Part shown: positions 10,886 to 46,726 of the stretch, in pieces | Numbering within the stretch: position 1 is the first letter of the stretch | How the letters are laid out: every line of letters starts with the position of its first letter | NCBI GenBank assembly: GCA_958009085.1 | Contig: OY253687.1 | Location: 823,259 to 887,258, forward strand | From: Protoeuglena noctilucae | Lineage: Eukaryota; Chlorophyta; Pedinophyceae; Marsupiomonadales; Marsupiomonadaceae | Reading direction: 5' to 3' | Length of the DNA stretch: 64,000 nt | Translations under genes and position numbers: made by a program | The notes under the pieces: generated by a model | What the model was told of the DNA's origin: nothing | What the model saw: the letters and a program-made list of their open reading frames with translations, nothing else | Database searches by the model: none

Positions 10886-11751
10886 CCATAATTACAACAT
10901 GAAGCGACAACTGCGGCGCCGTTGGACTTCTAGATGCTGCAGGCGCGCACTGCACCCATGCACATGGCACGTTGCGACTGCGTCGAATGCGTGACCGATT
11001 GCAGGTCGGCACGCGATGCCTCACCTCGACAGCGCGATAATCTGCAAATCGACGCCTCAGGAGTCCCGTCCGCCCATGCGATGCCCTGGGAGCGGCGGGA
11101 GCAGCACAGCGGGTGAGTCTGTGCCCCGCGGAGCGCGCAGGGATTACGAAGACGCCCGGCCAGTGCTTCGTATCAACGTCGTAATGCATTTAATGTGGTG
11201 GGTTCCTTCCAAACGCCTCATTCATCTCTACATCGGCTGAACGCTCCTGCAACGCTTGCTGCTAGCCCTGGTCTGGCCATGCGCAGGCTTCCAACATGGC
11301 ACCCAGGCCCGTGCGGCTCCGCAACTAGAAAGTCTGGGTACACTGAAGGCAAGCTGCACTCACTGGCCCGCACTGTCGTAGTAGTTTCCGACCATCCTCG
11401 CACCCGCTTAGCTGGCCGCACTGCTCTCCTGCGCTCCCCGAACGCTCTCTATGCCGACTGTTCACCCGGTGGCAATTAACTGTGGACGTATGCTCAGGGA
11501 AGCGTGCTCCATGCGTGACATCAGTGGCATGGGCGGCCCATGGCCCGGCTCTGGGTGCCCCATGACCCGCAGTAGCGCAGCGCATGGCAACCAGCGCTAT
11601 TCCGTTCAAACAGACGAAAGCAGGCGGTCTCATGCGCTCATCTATGTTGCCACTACTACAGGGTTCTATTCTAAGCCGACATCACGCTTGCGTCTCCCCC
11701 TCACGCCCCCTTGACTCCCCATGACATGACGGCCTGACCTCTCCCCGCTCC
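10886..11751. other. spacer between the tandem hydroxylase genes
   Basis: About 870 bp. It should contain the promoter of copy 1 and the 3' UTR of copy 2. Many short open frames occur but none shows conserved motifs or plausible splicing. Confidence 0.35.
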
Positions 11752-13297
11752 TCACGCCTCGCACACCCCGCATGCCTTGCGGCACGCCCCCGGGAAGCCG
11801 TTCGCCCCCACCATGTACTGCGGGTTCTTCTCGCACTCACCCCCCTGCAATCAGATCAACACAGCAGAGATCAAGAAAGTGATCAAGACACACGCTGTCC
11901 CTTCCCATTCGGCACAATGCCGCGGTATCGCTCCTTCCTGCCACGACAAACGCCAGTCGCAACCCTTCGACGCGCCTTGACCATGCACGGTCCATCGCGC
12001 ATGCCCCACTGCAATCGCTGACCACATCATTGGCTGTCTCACCTTTGCCCACATGTCGCAATTCTCGTGGTGATCCGCGCACGTCGTCATGTCCTCCAGC
12101 TGTCGGGCCCGGAATGGCTGCACGTGGATCCACTTGGTCGCCGACCACTTCTCGCCCTTGATGACCGGGCACCCCGCGTGCATGGCACTCCCGTCCTCGT
12201 GACCATCTGTTGGCAAGGGAAGGGAAAGAGTGGCGAGAATGGCATTTGCAGCAAGCATGCACGCTGCTTACACACACCACACTGGGGCAGACAAACACTG
12301 AGCAGCATTGCCACCCTCGCATGTGCCTCCTCCTGCCCCTACCCTTGCCCCTACCCTCGCTGCTGCCTCCCACCTGGTGTCAGCGACCAGAACAGCAGCG
12401 CGTCCCCCTTCCTCGGCTTCACCGCCACGCCCCGCCTCGCGCACTCGGACATGCCCTGCGCCTTGTATGCCCTCTCCACCTCGTCATCCAACCACTTCCC
12501 ATTCGGGAACACTGTCTCGCCGCCCTCCTCCACATCTGCGATGCAGGTCACAGTGGCAACTGTCTGCAATCACCAACGCGCCACAGCACACCACGCCGAG
12601 TACCAAGCAGCCTCGCCCTCGCCGCCCAGGCTCGCCTGTCAGGTACATCAGCACGGTGGCGCACCGCGACTGCCCGTCCTCCTCCGCCGTCGGGTTGTTG
12701 ACGACCACGTCCATGTGGGCCCGGTACTGCTGGCTCGGCTGGTACTTCAGCACCTGCAGGTCTTCCTGGTGCGGCATGGGGAGCATCGTCCACGCAGCGA
12801 TGCGGTTCTCGACAATCTTTATGACCTCGTCCGACTGGCGCGCTAAGAAGGTCCCCGAGGACGTGCGGATTTCGTTGACGGTCGGGGACCCGTCAGCCCC
12901 GAAGACAGTGCTCCGCTGCATCGAGGGGTCCGCGATCGAGCGGATATGGTCGGCCTCGGACGCCGACAGGAAGTTGTGATACACCACGGCCCTGCGGGAG
13001 GGAGCTGGGGCGCACTGGTCGCACACTGTTGGCGCATGCAGCGAGACAGAGACGATTCCTGACCGCTCTGGGGCATGGGAGTCACCTCGGAGACCACGAG
13101 ATGACCTCTAGCCAAGGCTCAGAGGTGTCGGTCGTCCCCGCGGTCGCAGAGCCTCGGCTCTCGGCTCGTTCTGCTCCGCCACCCCCGTCATTGCGCCCCT
13201 TCTCGGGGAACGAACGCGCCGCTTCGGGAGTGACTACCAGTAGGAGAGACAGCAATGCTGCTGCGGTCAGCGCCCTCAGCGACCCCAGCGCCCGCAT
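11752..13297 (-). CDS. prolyl 4-hydroxylase with C-terminal ShKT domain, copy 2
   Basis: Five minus-strand exons (13297-13086, 12991-12636, 12535-12374, 12206-12043, 11844-11752) give about 328 residues. It starts MRALGSLRALTAAALLSLLL, a signal anchor. The catalytic domain has YRAHMD (Fe ligands), [21 protein letters not shown] and [13 protein letters not shown] (distal His, 2OG Lys). The last exon encodes a cysteine-rich ShKT module (GECEKNPQYM...GACRKACGVC), with further Cys in TTCADHHENCDMW from the exon before. This is the architecture of plant and algal ER/Golgi P4Hs that modify hydroxyproline-rich glycoproteins. Intron 2 has a GC donor (G|GCGAGC at 12635); family continuity (YLT-DVEEGG) requires it. 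The start at 13297 is the ATG nearest the anchor; an in-frame start at 13321 would add 8 residues. Confidence 0.9.
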
Positions 13298-14240
13298 GCC
13301 TGGCCTTCTGCAGCAACACACAAAGCAGGACGGTGGCCCTCGATCTGAGCGGCGACGATTGCATTTGCAAAAGTAATCGGTTGAATGACGCGGAAGCGAG
13401 ATGGCCGAGGGCGCTTACCTGCAAGAAACCAGCCGCGGCCCCGCGCCATCCTTCGACCCTGGAGAGGCCCCGTTTCGACAGAAACGTGTGTTGCGTGGGC
13501 TCTGTTTCGCCAATAGGATTGCTTGGCCTTGTTGTGCCTCCGGCGCAGTTGTTCGACTTCCCTGCGCGGGAGCGATCGGACTCCGTCCGAGGCGTCAGCA
13601 TCATCTTAGCTTTGGGGTCATAATGGACAGGTTTGGAGGTGCGTTGGCCGCGAGCGCATCGCGTGAGGACTCTTTGCTGGTGTTTTGGCTTAGATCCGGG
13701 GAGCCTGACCCGCAGCCTGCTTGCCCAGTCCCTTCTTGCACATCTTTTGCACCTCCCAAAGCGGGCCCAGGACTCCCTTCGATCCTGGGCCCCCAGCATT
13801 CTAGCTGAGACACGCGGCTTCGCAGGGTCCTGCTCCTGCGCTGGAAACCCCCCCGCCCGTGCCTCGCTTGTGCGTTTCTTTCCTGTGTGCGCGCACATGC
13901 ACTCCGGCCCCACAGCCGCTGCCCCCGCGCGGCGCTGCCTCGCTGGTCGTGTCGGCGGCCCACAGAGCCCTCGCGGTAGCGTTCGCGGGGTCTTCAGGGG
14001 CTGCGCGTTCAGCTGACAAAGCCTTGGGCATACCCCTTGGTCTCTCTTACCGCCCGCCCCTCTGCGCGGCCACACCGGCGCCGCCCTTCGTGCCGGGGCG
14101 CAGCGCTGGGTGGCCCCGACGCCTCTGAGCCCAATACGCGCTGCCCGCGTCGTTTCATAGCCAGCAATTGCACCAAAGAAGCATTTGGTGCGGCCGCTGC
14201 GTGCGCCCGGCTCACGCACCGTCGCCCTCGGCCCCCGCAG
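13298..14240. other. divergent intergenic region
   Basis: About 940 bp between the start of the minus-strand hydroxylase and the first recognisable exon of the PAT1-like gene. It ends in an acceptor-like CCCCCGCAG at 14240, so it probably contains a 5' exon or UTR intron of that gene that I cannot place. Confidence 0.35.
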
Positions 14241-14874
14241 ATGGCTTCGTGGGTGCGAGCATCGACCGCGGCCCGCCCTCCGCCGCCCCTCCCGGCGCGT
14301 TCGGCTTCTTCGGAGATCTGAGCGGCGTCGCGGGGGAGGCGTTGGAGGACGGCCTGGAGGCTCCGCCCGAGGAGGCGATCCCACTGCCGGGCACGCTTCA
14401 CGATGGGGGGGACGGGGACGATGGGATGGGCGCGCTGGGCATGGGCGCCGCGGACGCCCTCGCCGCGGACGGCTACGGCGGCGATTCGGACATCATGGCG
14501 GCGCTGGAGGCTGACATCGACAGCGCCGTGTTCAGCGGGAGGGACGACGACGGCTTTGGGCTCGGGGGTGCGCTGGGGGCACTGGGTGGTGCGGACGGGG
14601 CAGCGCCGGACCTGCGCGCGATCGAGAGGGAGCTGAAGCGCGTCGGGCTGCTGCCGGACGCGGCGCCGGGGCCCGGAGTGACCGATGCCCCTCGCCCGAC
14701 CCCGCCCCGGTCGTCGCTGCCCCCCGGGGCGCTGAGCGTGGCGGAGGTGGAGGCGAGGATGGCGGCGGCGGCGAGAGCGGGGCCGTCTCCCGGCCACCCC
14801 CCCTCGTCCTTTCCCATGGGACCACCCCCCACGCTTGCGATGGGGATGGGAATGGGCACGCCGCCCCCGCACCT
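14241..14874 (+). CDS. PAT1-like mRNA decapping protein, N-terminal part (cut by gap)
   Basis: A long exon follows the acceptor CCCCCGCAG and stays open into the N run. The product starts GFVGASIDRG and includes GAFGFFGDLSGVAGEALEDG, acidic/Gly-rich stretches, ALSVAEVEARMAAAARAG and a Pro/Met-rich segment (SSFPMGPPPTLAMGMGMG). An FGFFG-type N-terminal motif, a short acidic region and Pro-rich low complexity are typical of PAT1/PATL proteins, which bridge deadenylated mRNA to decapping factors. The conserved C-terminal domain is missing because of the assembly gap, so the assignment rests on weak N-terminal resemblance. The start codon must lie in an upstream exon, since the exon enters in a phase needing one base from before. 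It could instead be an unrelated Pro-rich protein. Confidence 0.4.
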
Positions 14875-15074
14875 NNNNNNNNNNNNNNNNNNNNNNNNNN
14901 NNNNNNNNNNNNNNNNNNNNNNNNNNNNNNNNNNNNNNNNNNNNNNNNNNNNNNNNNNNNNNNNNNNNNNNNNNNNNNNNNNNNNNNNNNNNNNNNNNNN
15001 NNNNNNNNNNNNNNNNNNNNNNNNNNNNNNNNNNNNNNNNNNNNNNNNNNNNNNNNNNNNNNNNNNNNNNNNNN
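14875..15074. other. assembly gap (200 N)
   Basis: Exactly 200 N, the usual placeholder for a gap of unknown length. It hides the 3' part of the PAT1-like gene and the start of midasin, including nearly all of AAA module 1. Confidence 0.95.
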
Positions 15075-37627
<22,553 letters not shown>

Positions 37628-38304
37628 GGCTAGGTCTTACCTGGTGCATGCATGTTAGAAGGCATGCATGTTAGAAGGACGGGAGTGGTCTTGGCAGAGC
37701 AGGACGATAGAGTGGATGCCACGATTCGATGCAAGGTCCTCAGGGCAGGGCAGGAGCGGCATACGGAGTGGGACCCACTGCGCACGACTCTAGGACTATA
37801 GGACTCTAGGGTTCATGGCTTGAACGTGTTGAACAATGATGGGGAAGGGAAGTCCTCGAAGGTGTGACATCCGCATAACTGGCAGTCTCCCTGTCAGCTG
37901 CTCTGGAGTGCACTGTGCTGCATGGCACCCCGGCCGGCGACTAGGTCAGGTAAATCGTCGTAGCGCAGGGAGGGTATGCCCTTCCGAACGCTGCTTGGCG
38001 TGCAGCCCCTCTCCCCTGACAATGTCCTCCCATGTTGCTCTGGCAAGGCAGCGTTGCGAGTGGGCTGGAGAGCATAACGGGGCACGAGGTCTCAGTGTCG
38101 GCCACAGCTCTCGGCGCTAGATGACCGGATTTGTCGGGGTTGGAAGTCAATGCAGCTAATTCCAGACGGGGCTCGCCTTCAAGCTGCTGCACTCGCGCTT
38201 TCTTAGGCCTGTGGTCTGCTTGACCACGGGCAGCTGCACTGTCAAATCAAGCAGGTCGGAGTGGCCGGGGAACATGGAAGCATCGGTGTGGTGACATGAG
38301 TGGG
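37628..38304. other. convergent intergenic region
   Basis: About 680 bp between the midasin stop and the stop of the minus-strand gene. A short direct repeat (GCATGCATGTTAGAAGG) sits near 37650-37680. No gene seen. Confidence 0.4.
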
Positions 38305-39188
38305 TCATGCACCCACGCGACCCTTCTTTGCCTTCTTGCCGTCCTCCTCTTCATCCTTAATAATCTTGTTCGCTGCACGTACAACCTGCTTCGCGTCTGC
38401 CTCCTCAGCGTCCTCATTCCTCGTCTTCATGTCCTCCAACACCTTGCTCTGAAACAAGGGAACAAAGTAAGTGAACAGTTGCTAAAGTTGCTGATGCGCA
38501 CCACAGATTTCCGTACTGAGACATGCGTTTTCCGAGTGCAACAGTTTTACACCTGATGCCTCGCTACACTCCCTTTCATATTATCCAAAAGCAGCTTGTA
38601 ACGTAAGTCTGAACCCACAACGCACCTGGATAACCTTGATTGTGTCCTTGATTTCTTTCTTCCTCTTCTTCTCAATGAGGTTTTTGGCAAGATTGATTGC
38701 CTGGGAGTCGTGCGCCTGGGTGCAGTGCATGCAACGTCAAGATTGAGTAGTAGTTGTCTCGCGATAATCTCATGGACACCAATTATAGGAGGCACTCGCC
38801 TTGACGCTATTGAATCCTTGCTTAATTTTCCTTGCAATGCTCAGTGGTGGCCGCTTCGATGAGTACTCGTCGACACGCACCCGAACTTCGTGCAACTTGT
38901 TGATAGCCCCTTCCTGCGCAAATAACAAGACGCGCTGGAGGCTTGAAGCTTTGCCCTACTGCAAGATTAGCACTTCTTGCACGGCAATACCACGGAAACA
39001 CACATCACTCCCCCCCTCACACGTTTATGTCAACGAACCCGTCCACTCTTACAACCCTTTGTCTTATCCAACAGTTATGTCCTCACCGCGAACTTCGTGA
39101 TGTTTGGCTCCTTGTTCTCCTCCTCCGCCTTCTTTTTTTCCTCTTCCCACAACTTCTCCAGGAATGCCGTCTCCTCATAAAGCCAAGT
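38305..39188 (-). CDS. 3' part of an unrecognised Lys/Glu-rich protein gene
   Basis: Four minus-strand exons (39188-39087, 38913-38800, 38715-38626, 38448-38305), all phase 0, encode about 150 residues to a stop at 38305. Segments: TWLYEETAFLEKLWEEEKKK, AINKLHEVRVRVDEYSSKRP, AINLAKNLIEKKRKKEIKD, and a charged tail ending DGKKAKKGRVGA. The charged helical character and the WLYE / YSSKRPPL spacing faintly recall the C-terminal lid of Hsp110-type chaperones, but this is weak. One donor is GC (AAG|GCGAGT at 38799). Codon usage is clearly more A/T-rich than in neighbouring genes (e.g. AAGATTATTAAGGATGAAGAG region). Nothing matching a 5' part was found beyond the AAT repeat that fills the next intron, so the gene may be truncated by rearrangement. 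Confidence 0.6.
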
Positions 39189-39207
39189 CTGTAAGCAAAA
39201 TAATAAA

Positions 39208-39305
<98 letters not shown>

Positions 39306-39317
39306 CAACAACAACAA
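39208..39317. repeat. AAT trinucleotide microsatellite
   Basis: About 31 uninterrupted AAT units followed by AAC units, immediately upstream (minus-strand sense) of the first recognisable exon of the 38.3-39.2 kb gene. Confidence 0.97.
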
Positions 39318-40904
39318 GAAATGTAATTTGTGCATTATGATGGCCGTTTCGGGGCCTGCGGCGTTGCAATCATGTGGTCGGTGATCGCATTAAAGCAGAT
39401 GTCTGGTAACATCGAGCATCGGCATGCTGTGTCAGCGGGGGGACCGCGAGCGTGCGGCGTGAGTGAATCGAAGCGACCCCCTCTCTCGGGCTACGGAAGT
39501 GGAGCGGAGTGAGCAGAGAACATGGTTTTCTTGTCTGTGCGTGCGATGGCTGGGAACCGGCTCCGGCCCGGTTGCACGGCTGGCGCGGCGGGGCGCGGCA
39601 AGGGCGGTCCCGCAGCTGTGGCTGATGGGCAGAGCTGCCCAGGGGGGCAATCCAAGCGACGGCTCGCCGCGATGCTTCATACGTCAATTAACATTTTGAC
39701 GCGAGCACGTCCCGGGGGTTTCGATGCCATTTGGTCGCGCGCACTTTGCCTGCGCTGCGTGCCCTATGCGCGTCTCGATGCTTGATGTGCAGCTTCGCTG
39801 CTGGCGTAGCGCGAGCTGTGACAAACTGGGAGCGAGGTTACGGACCCCAACAAGCATTGTTCCGCCCCGTAGATGCGCGGGGACCGCCTGCAGCGCCGGC
39901 CATTATGGGCGAATTACGGCCTCGAGCAAACGACGATGGGCGTACAAATGGTGTTGAAATGTGACAATTTGCTAAAGCAACTCGTTGGAAAGAGGAACGG
40001 AGCGTAAGACACCGTCGGGAGCAAGTTGGGGCAGGCGTGCACTGTGTGGATTTCAAAGTGCCCGCGCTGCTTTCAGAAGATCCGGGGGCGGCGCAGAGCA
40101 GCATGCTGGGGTCGGTGTTCTTGGTAGCTAGCCTCCACCATACCCAATACGGCACAGAGGGGGCCGTAATGGCGCGAAGTGCGTGCAGAGTTGTGGCACC
40201 TTTGCCGCCAAACACGGCATCGGCTGGGGCTTTCTCAAACCCCGAGCGCCGTTTATGCACTATGCCTCGCGTAAGTACTCCATTGCACGCGCAGTCAGGG
40301 CCATATATTGACAGCCCAAGGCGCTCATGGTGGCCAGCTTGAGCCAGCCCCGGGCGCCACCTCGGTGGTCCGATGCCGATATTGCCGATGCAGAACGTAG
40401 GTGATGGAAATGAATCACGCGCATCCATCAGCCGTAAGCGTAGGATGCAAAGGGCGCTCGCGGGCCGCTATGGAGGCAGCGATGGGCTTGTGCTAAGGCT
40501 TCGCGCATTTACCACGTATTCGTTCAGCCATCGCGGTACAAATCAACCACGAGTTTCTCGCCTCGTTGTTGTTGAACATTGTTGAAGAGCCATACCTACA
40601 GCATTCAAGCACCTGGCATGCACTGCTACAGGGAACCTCACCCAACGACTGTGTTAGTGCGTGTCGCAGCGCAAAAATGATGCTTCCTTTTCAGTGCATG
40701 GCTTCTCCCTTAGCAACGCTGCAGGTCCCACGGTGCAGCTCACTGTGCTGGGGCACGACGGGGTGGTGGCCGCGCTGGAGGGCGTGCTCCGGAACATCCA
40801 GGAGTCTTGCCCCTGTCGGAGACCGGCCTGACCTGGGCGTGGCTGGCAGTGGCTGGCGTTGCTGTTTGAGCGTGTGGAGGGTGGGGGGGGAACCCCGAAT
40901 CGGG
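39318..40904. other. no convincing gene
   Basis: About 1.6 kb with mixed composition. Short open frames at 39522-39785 and 40037-40342 show no family motif. At about 40690-40800 one plus frame reads SLSNAAGPTVQLTVLGHDG and looks protein-like, but no adjoining exon could be placed. Confidence 0.35.
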
Positions 40905-41170
40905 GGGAAAAAAGGCCCGCGGCGGGATTGGAGCCCGACACGTCAGCACCTGGTGCCAGACGCGGGTGCCTCTCACTTCTCTAAACACCAACCGTGACCC
41001 GTGAGGGACCACGATCTCGAGCTCGTCATTTCCCGCCGCGGGTGCCGGGCACAGGGGGGCGAACCCCCCCACTGGCCCCTAGGGATCCACACTCAGAGAG
41101 TGCAAGGGAGCTTTGCAAAGCGGCCCGGGGGCGGAAGCGTCATCAGGCCACCTGAATCGGGTGGCACGCT
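40905..41170. repeat. dispersed repeat R1, copy 1 (longest)
   Basis: Starts with AAAAAAGGCCCGCGGCGGGA and CGACACGTCAGCACCTGGTG, then GGGCACAGGGGGGCGAAC and a block ending near GGCCACCTGAA. It shares both halves with the copy at 57.9 kb and its first half with the copy at 62.87 kb. On the minus strand each copy ends in a GC-rich hairpin followed by a T run, like a Pol III-type end. Confidence 0.8.
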
Positions 41171-41295
41171 GGACAGCACATTAAGACAAGTTTAATCGTA
41201 ACAGGCATGCCAAGCCCGCCAATCTCGATTCAACAACGATAAACAGCTAGCATTTGGTATATGTACTGTAAATTCGCGCTCTGTCGGTGTCAGGC

Positions 41296-41369
41296 GCCGT
41301 CGTGGCCAAGCTGGTTAAGGCGCCTCCTTAGTAAGGAGGAGATCGTGAGTTCGAGTCTTACCGATGGCA
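41296..41369 (+). tRNA. tRNA-Thr(AGT)
   Basis: A 74-base cloverleaf: acceptor stem GCCGTCG/CGATGGC with one G-U pair, anticodon stem CCTCC/GGAGG, seven-base loop TTAGTAA with anticodon AGT, T arm GTGAG-TTCGAGT-CTTAC, discriminator A. No intron. Confidence 0.92.
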
Positions 41370-42189
41370 TAAATGTTTTGCCCGCATCGGGGCGTCAACC
41401 CCCCCGTCCGTGGTCGACCTCCGCCCTCCCTCGCCTTTTCCTTATATACCATGAGGTCGCGGGTTCGAGTCTCACCAGCAACCAAAAAAGCTGCAGCGCC
41501 CAGGGCACCCCACGCAGTGTCCCCGAGGCTACCACGTCCCTATTCTGGGGGGACTCGGACGCGCACACACACCCTTGCCTCACCCCTAGCCCTTCTTCAA
41601 CCCCTAGCCCCCCTAGCGGGGGCGACGAGGGCAGCGGGGGGGCTCGGACGCGCGATGGCGCGATCCGCCGGCCGCCTCCTCGTGGCGCCCTCTGGACACC
41701 GCGCCTCTATGGCCGGTGACGAAGAGCCGGTTCACAAAAAATGGCGCGGTGGCGCGCAGTGCGGTGGTTTGGCCAAGGCGGAGGCTGGCGAGTTGGCGAG
41801 GGGGTGCGGTTGGGTGTTTTGCATGCATTCGCGACGGCTGATGCGGTCGCATATCCCCTGGCAGGCGCCAGGCGGCAGCACGACGCGCTCGAGTTCTACT
41901 GGTCGGGACAAGCCGCGCCCCCGAGTCTAGGGGGGCTTTCGGGGCGCTGCGCACTGTGTGCGTGCAGAGGGACGGCAGGCTTTCGTGACGGGGACGCAGA
42001 GCGACCGGCGGGACGCGGGGACCGCGCCGGTGGGACGAGGGTGGGGTCCCTTGTTAGCATGGGGCAAAAGTGCTCTGCGCCGCGGCATTGGGGCTTGTCT
42101 CTGCTTCGTTGCTTCGTTGTTGTATTTGTACCCAGGAGCCCGCTCGCGTGGCATCCTGCGGTTGCTCGTCCCGGCAGGGGCGGCGGTTC
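41370..42189. other. no convincing gene
   Basis: About 820 bp after the tRNA. Open frames exist on both strands (for example from 41655), but composition alone explains them. A tRNA T-arm-like string near 41460 has no matching acceptor half. Confidence 0.35.
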
Positions 42190-42420
42190 GGCGAAGGGGC
42201 TAGGGGCGCTGGAGCCCGGGGCGGCGGCTCCATAGCCTTCGGGTGGGGGGACCTAGCGGGGGCGGGCCAAGTGCCATATGCACTGCGATCATGGAACCCC
42301 CGGGGTGCGGCAGCCCCGGGGGAAGGCGCCCCTGTCGCGCGGGCCTAGCTCGTGCGGCGAGGATCCTGATGGACCTCAGCACCCTCAGCTATTGAACTGC
42401 ACATCATCATCCCTAGCCCT
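42190..42420 (+). repeat. dispersed repeat R2, diverged copy
   Basis: Shares GGGGACCTAGCGGGGGCGGG, CACTGCGA.CATGGAA and the terminal TTGAACTGCACATCATCATC with the copies at 42555 and 62041 (inverted), but with many changes. Confidence 0.7.
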
Positions 42421-42554
42421 TTGCAGCTGGGAGGAGGGTAGGGAGCGGGGGATGTTATGATTGGCCGCACATAAGCTACACAGATCGTCATTAGCCTCGG
42501 CCTCACCTTTTGTAATAGACGCCCGGGGGTCTCCACGGAGGGCCCCCGTGGCTG

Positions 42555-42805
42555 CATCGTCCCACTATGGGACGGCGATTCTGCCTTAGGGCGCAGCGAG
42601 GGGGCTAGGGGTGCAAGAACCCGGGGTGGGCGACCCCTTTGCCTTCGGGTGGGGCGACCTAGCGGGGGCGGGTCTTAGTGCCAATGCACTGCGACGATGG
42701 AAACCCCGGGGGGTTCCCCTGCCTCGGGGGACGGCACTTCTGCCGAAAGGCGTGGCTCTGAGAGTCATAGCACCCCTCGACTGTTGAATTGCTCATCATC
42801 ATCCT
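42555..42805 (+). repeat. dispersed repeat R2, intact copy
   Basis: About 250 bp nearly identical to the reverse complement of 62041-62300. Landmarks are CTGCATCGTCCCACT, GGCTAGGGGTGCAAGAACCC, GGTGGGGCGACCTAGCGGGG, TGGAAACCCCGGGG and the end CTGTTGAATTGCTCATCATC. The CATCATCATC tail recalls the short microsatellite tails of some SINEs and LINEs. Confidence 0.85.
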
Positions 42806-42903
42806 CACCCCTGCGGCGCAGCATCCCTTTCACCGCTACTGGCCGGCAGCCCTCAAGCTCGGCAGCTGCATTCATAGCCACCCCTCAGACCAGACGGCAC
42901 TCC

Positions 42904-44080
42904 TCAGGCGCCACTCGCCCCCCCACCGCGGCGCTGGGCGTGCCTCTCCAGGACGTCCACCCCGCGCAGGTACTGCTTGGAGCGCTTGACCTCGACCCTG
43001 CGCGGCTCATGCGCCGACGCCTCCCCCGGCGCGTCCCCCGGCGCCGCCCTGGACCGGTGCTGCCGCCACTTGGCCAGCGTCTCCTGCAGCCGCGCACTGT
43101 GCGCCCGCTGCTCCTCCAGCGCCCTCTGCTGCGCCAGCGTCACCGTGTCCAGCAGCGCCTGCTCGGCGCGCCACTGCGGGGGAGCGCGCGGGGAGATCGT
43201 CGGCAGCCGCGAGGGAGGCGAGCCGATAGCGTGTGCGACCCGCCCCACGCACCCGCGTCAGGCGGATGGGCTTGGAGGGCGGCTCTTCTGGCACTTGCTC
43301 GGACCACGTGGCGGGGTACGAGTACTTCTGAAACATCGCATACGACGCCACGTCCCCGCGTTCCAGGAACTGCGGCAGAGAAGGTGCAGACGAGAGGCGT
43401 CGAGATGCATGCGCGCGGCTGCGGCGCGGGTCCCGGTGGGGGAAGGTGGAACCACCCCCATCACCTCCATGGCGCAGCTGTAGGGCGTCAAGGTCGGTCC
43501 CGGCGGCGGCTCGAACTGCACGGCCGGCCACGCCTGCCCCGGCTGCGTCGACACGTCGGTGAAGTGGTAGTCCCGGACGTCGGGGGACTCGAGGCCCAGC
43601 TGGGCCCAGTACGGGTGATGCAGCGGGACGGCGGAAGCCGCACCGGCACCCGCACCGGCCCCGCTGGCCCCCGCCTCCCTCGACCTTGCCGCACGCGCCT
43701 CGGCCTCCCCCGCCGCCCCCTTGGACCCTTCCCCCAGCCCCGCCGCCATGGCGTCCCGCACAATCTGCGTTCAAGGCGTCGTCATTAAGCCATCCTCCCT
43801 GTCACCATCCGCGTGTGCTGCAGCTGCCACGCCCGCTCCCTCACCCGCGCCGCGTCCTCGGCGCTCGACGACTGCATCAGCTGGCCCAGCAGCTTCTCGG
43901 TGGGCAGGGACTTGGGCGCGGTGGGCGTGGCCGCAACGGACCTGCGTGGACGGCAGACGAGAAGGGATGGTCCGTCCCTTCTCGGGGGGCTGTCCCCAAC
44001 TCTGCCCCAGCGCGTCCCCGCCTGCGCGCTGCTCACGTCTGCATCTGCCGTAGCTGGTCCAGCACGTCGCGCTCGACATG
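42904..44080 (-). CDS. uncharacterised protein, five exons
   Basis: Minus-strand exons: about 44080-44037 (start uncertain; VERDVLDQLRQMQT), 43941-43806, 43764-43465, 43369-43253, 43173-42904, all in phase with GT-AG introns. The product is at least about 285 residues: a helical N-terminus (PTEKLLGQLMQSSSAEDAAR), an Ala/Gly-rich linker, then YWAQLGLESPDVRDYHFTDV, QFEPPPGPTLTPYS, GDVASYAMFQKYSYPATWSE and a charged helical C-terminus (LLDTVTLAQQRALEEQRAHS) ending GGGASGA. The patterns look like a conserved globular core flanked by helices, but I do not recognise the family. It has no membrane segment or obvious targeting signal. An initiation codon upstream of 44078 is not settled; an ATG at 44078 is in another frame, so a further 5' exon is likely. 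Confidence 0.7.
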
Positions 44081-44824
44081 ACCGAATCCCGCGGGAAGAA
44101 CCGCGCCCCTCGAGCCCATCGCGCGGGGCGAGGGCCGCGAACAGCGCGCCTGCGCGTGCCGAGTCTAGCCCCGCTGCGTCGCCGCAGGGGACCCCGGGAC
44201 GGGCTTCTGCCCCTCTACGCTATCAAGAGCTACAGGCGACCCCCAAAACAAACCCAGAGGCGCCCCCGCGCTGCTAGCCCATTGTCAACGACGCATGCAG
44301 GTGCGATGCGAGCTCCGCCGAGCCTGCCTGCGAGAGAGAGCCCGGGCGGCTGCACTTGCGGTCGCGTCACATAAGGCTGGCGAACGAGGGCCCCGGTGCC
44401 CATGGGACCGCACCCGGGTGCAAGAACCCCGGTGGTCGGGCCGCAAGAGCTCGTGGGCGCCCCGCGGGCCGGCAGCCATGAGGATCGCAGGCGCCCTCGT
44501 CGCAAACAACGTCCATCTGCGACTGTCGCCGACCCTCCTGACCAGGTGCGGAGCAGATGCCGGGGTGCCGACCGCCGACGATGGATCGCCGCCCCTTTCG
44601 CGGGGATTCCGCGGCCCCGAAGATCTTCGATGCTGCAGCGCTCATTAGACGCGACGCTGGGTGGGGGAGGGGCCCGCAAGGGATCGCGGGGACCGATTGC
44701 TGTCCGGCGGTGGTTCTCGACCAGCCCGGGGCGCGATCCGGCCCGGGCCCCGCACGGCGCGGTTTCGATGAAGGAATTCGTCGATTCTCGGCGCAGGAAG
44801 CATAGCCCGCGGGCGCGCGCAGCC
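44081..44824. other. divergent promoter region of enolase and the unknown gene
   Basis: About 740 bp between the two starts. An open frame on the plus strand runs into the enolase start with an extra in-frame ATG at 44768, giving a possible 19-residue extension. No TATA box is evident. Confidence 0.4.

Positions 44825-46726
<1,902 letters not shown>

Noticed and set aside
13188-14384. 398-codon minus-strand frame across the hydroxylase promoter
   Set aside because: Arg/Pro/Gly composition typical of GC-rich non-coding DNA, overlapping a real exon of another gene on the opposite strand.
39208-39317. Possible CRISPR-like or coding repeat
   Set aside because: A simple AAT/AAC microsatellite with no spacers. 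The poly-Ile/Leu frames are translation of the repeat.
40690-40800. Protein-like frame (SLSNAAGPTVQLTVLGHDG)
   Set aside because: No partner exon, start or family could be found. Left as a note in the intergenic entry.
41440-41490. Second tRNA after tRNA-Thr (GGTTCGAGTC motif)
   Set aside because: Resembles a T arm and acceptor 3' end, but the T stem does not pair and no 5' half with a matching acceptor stem exists upstream.
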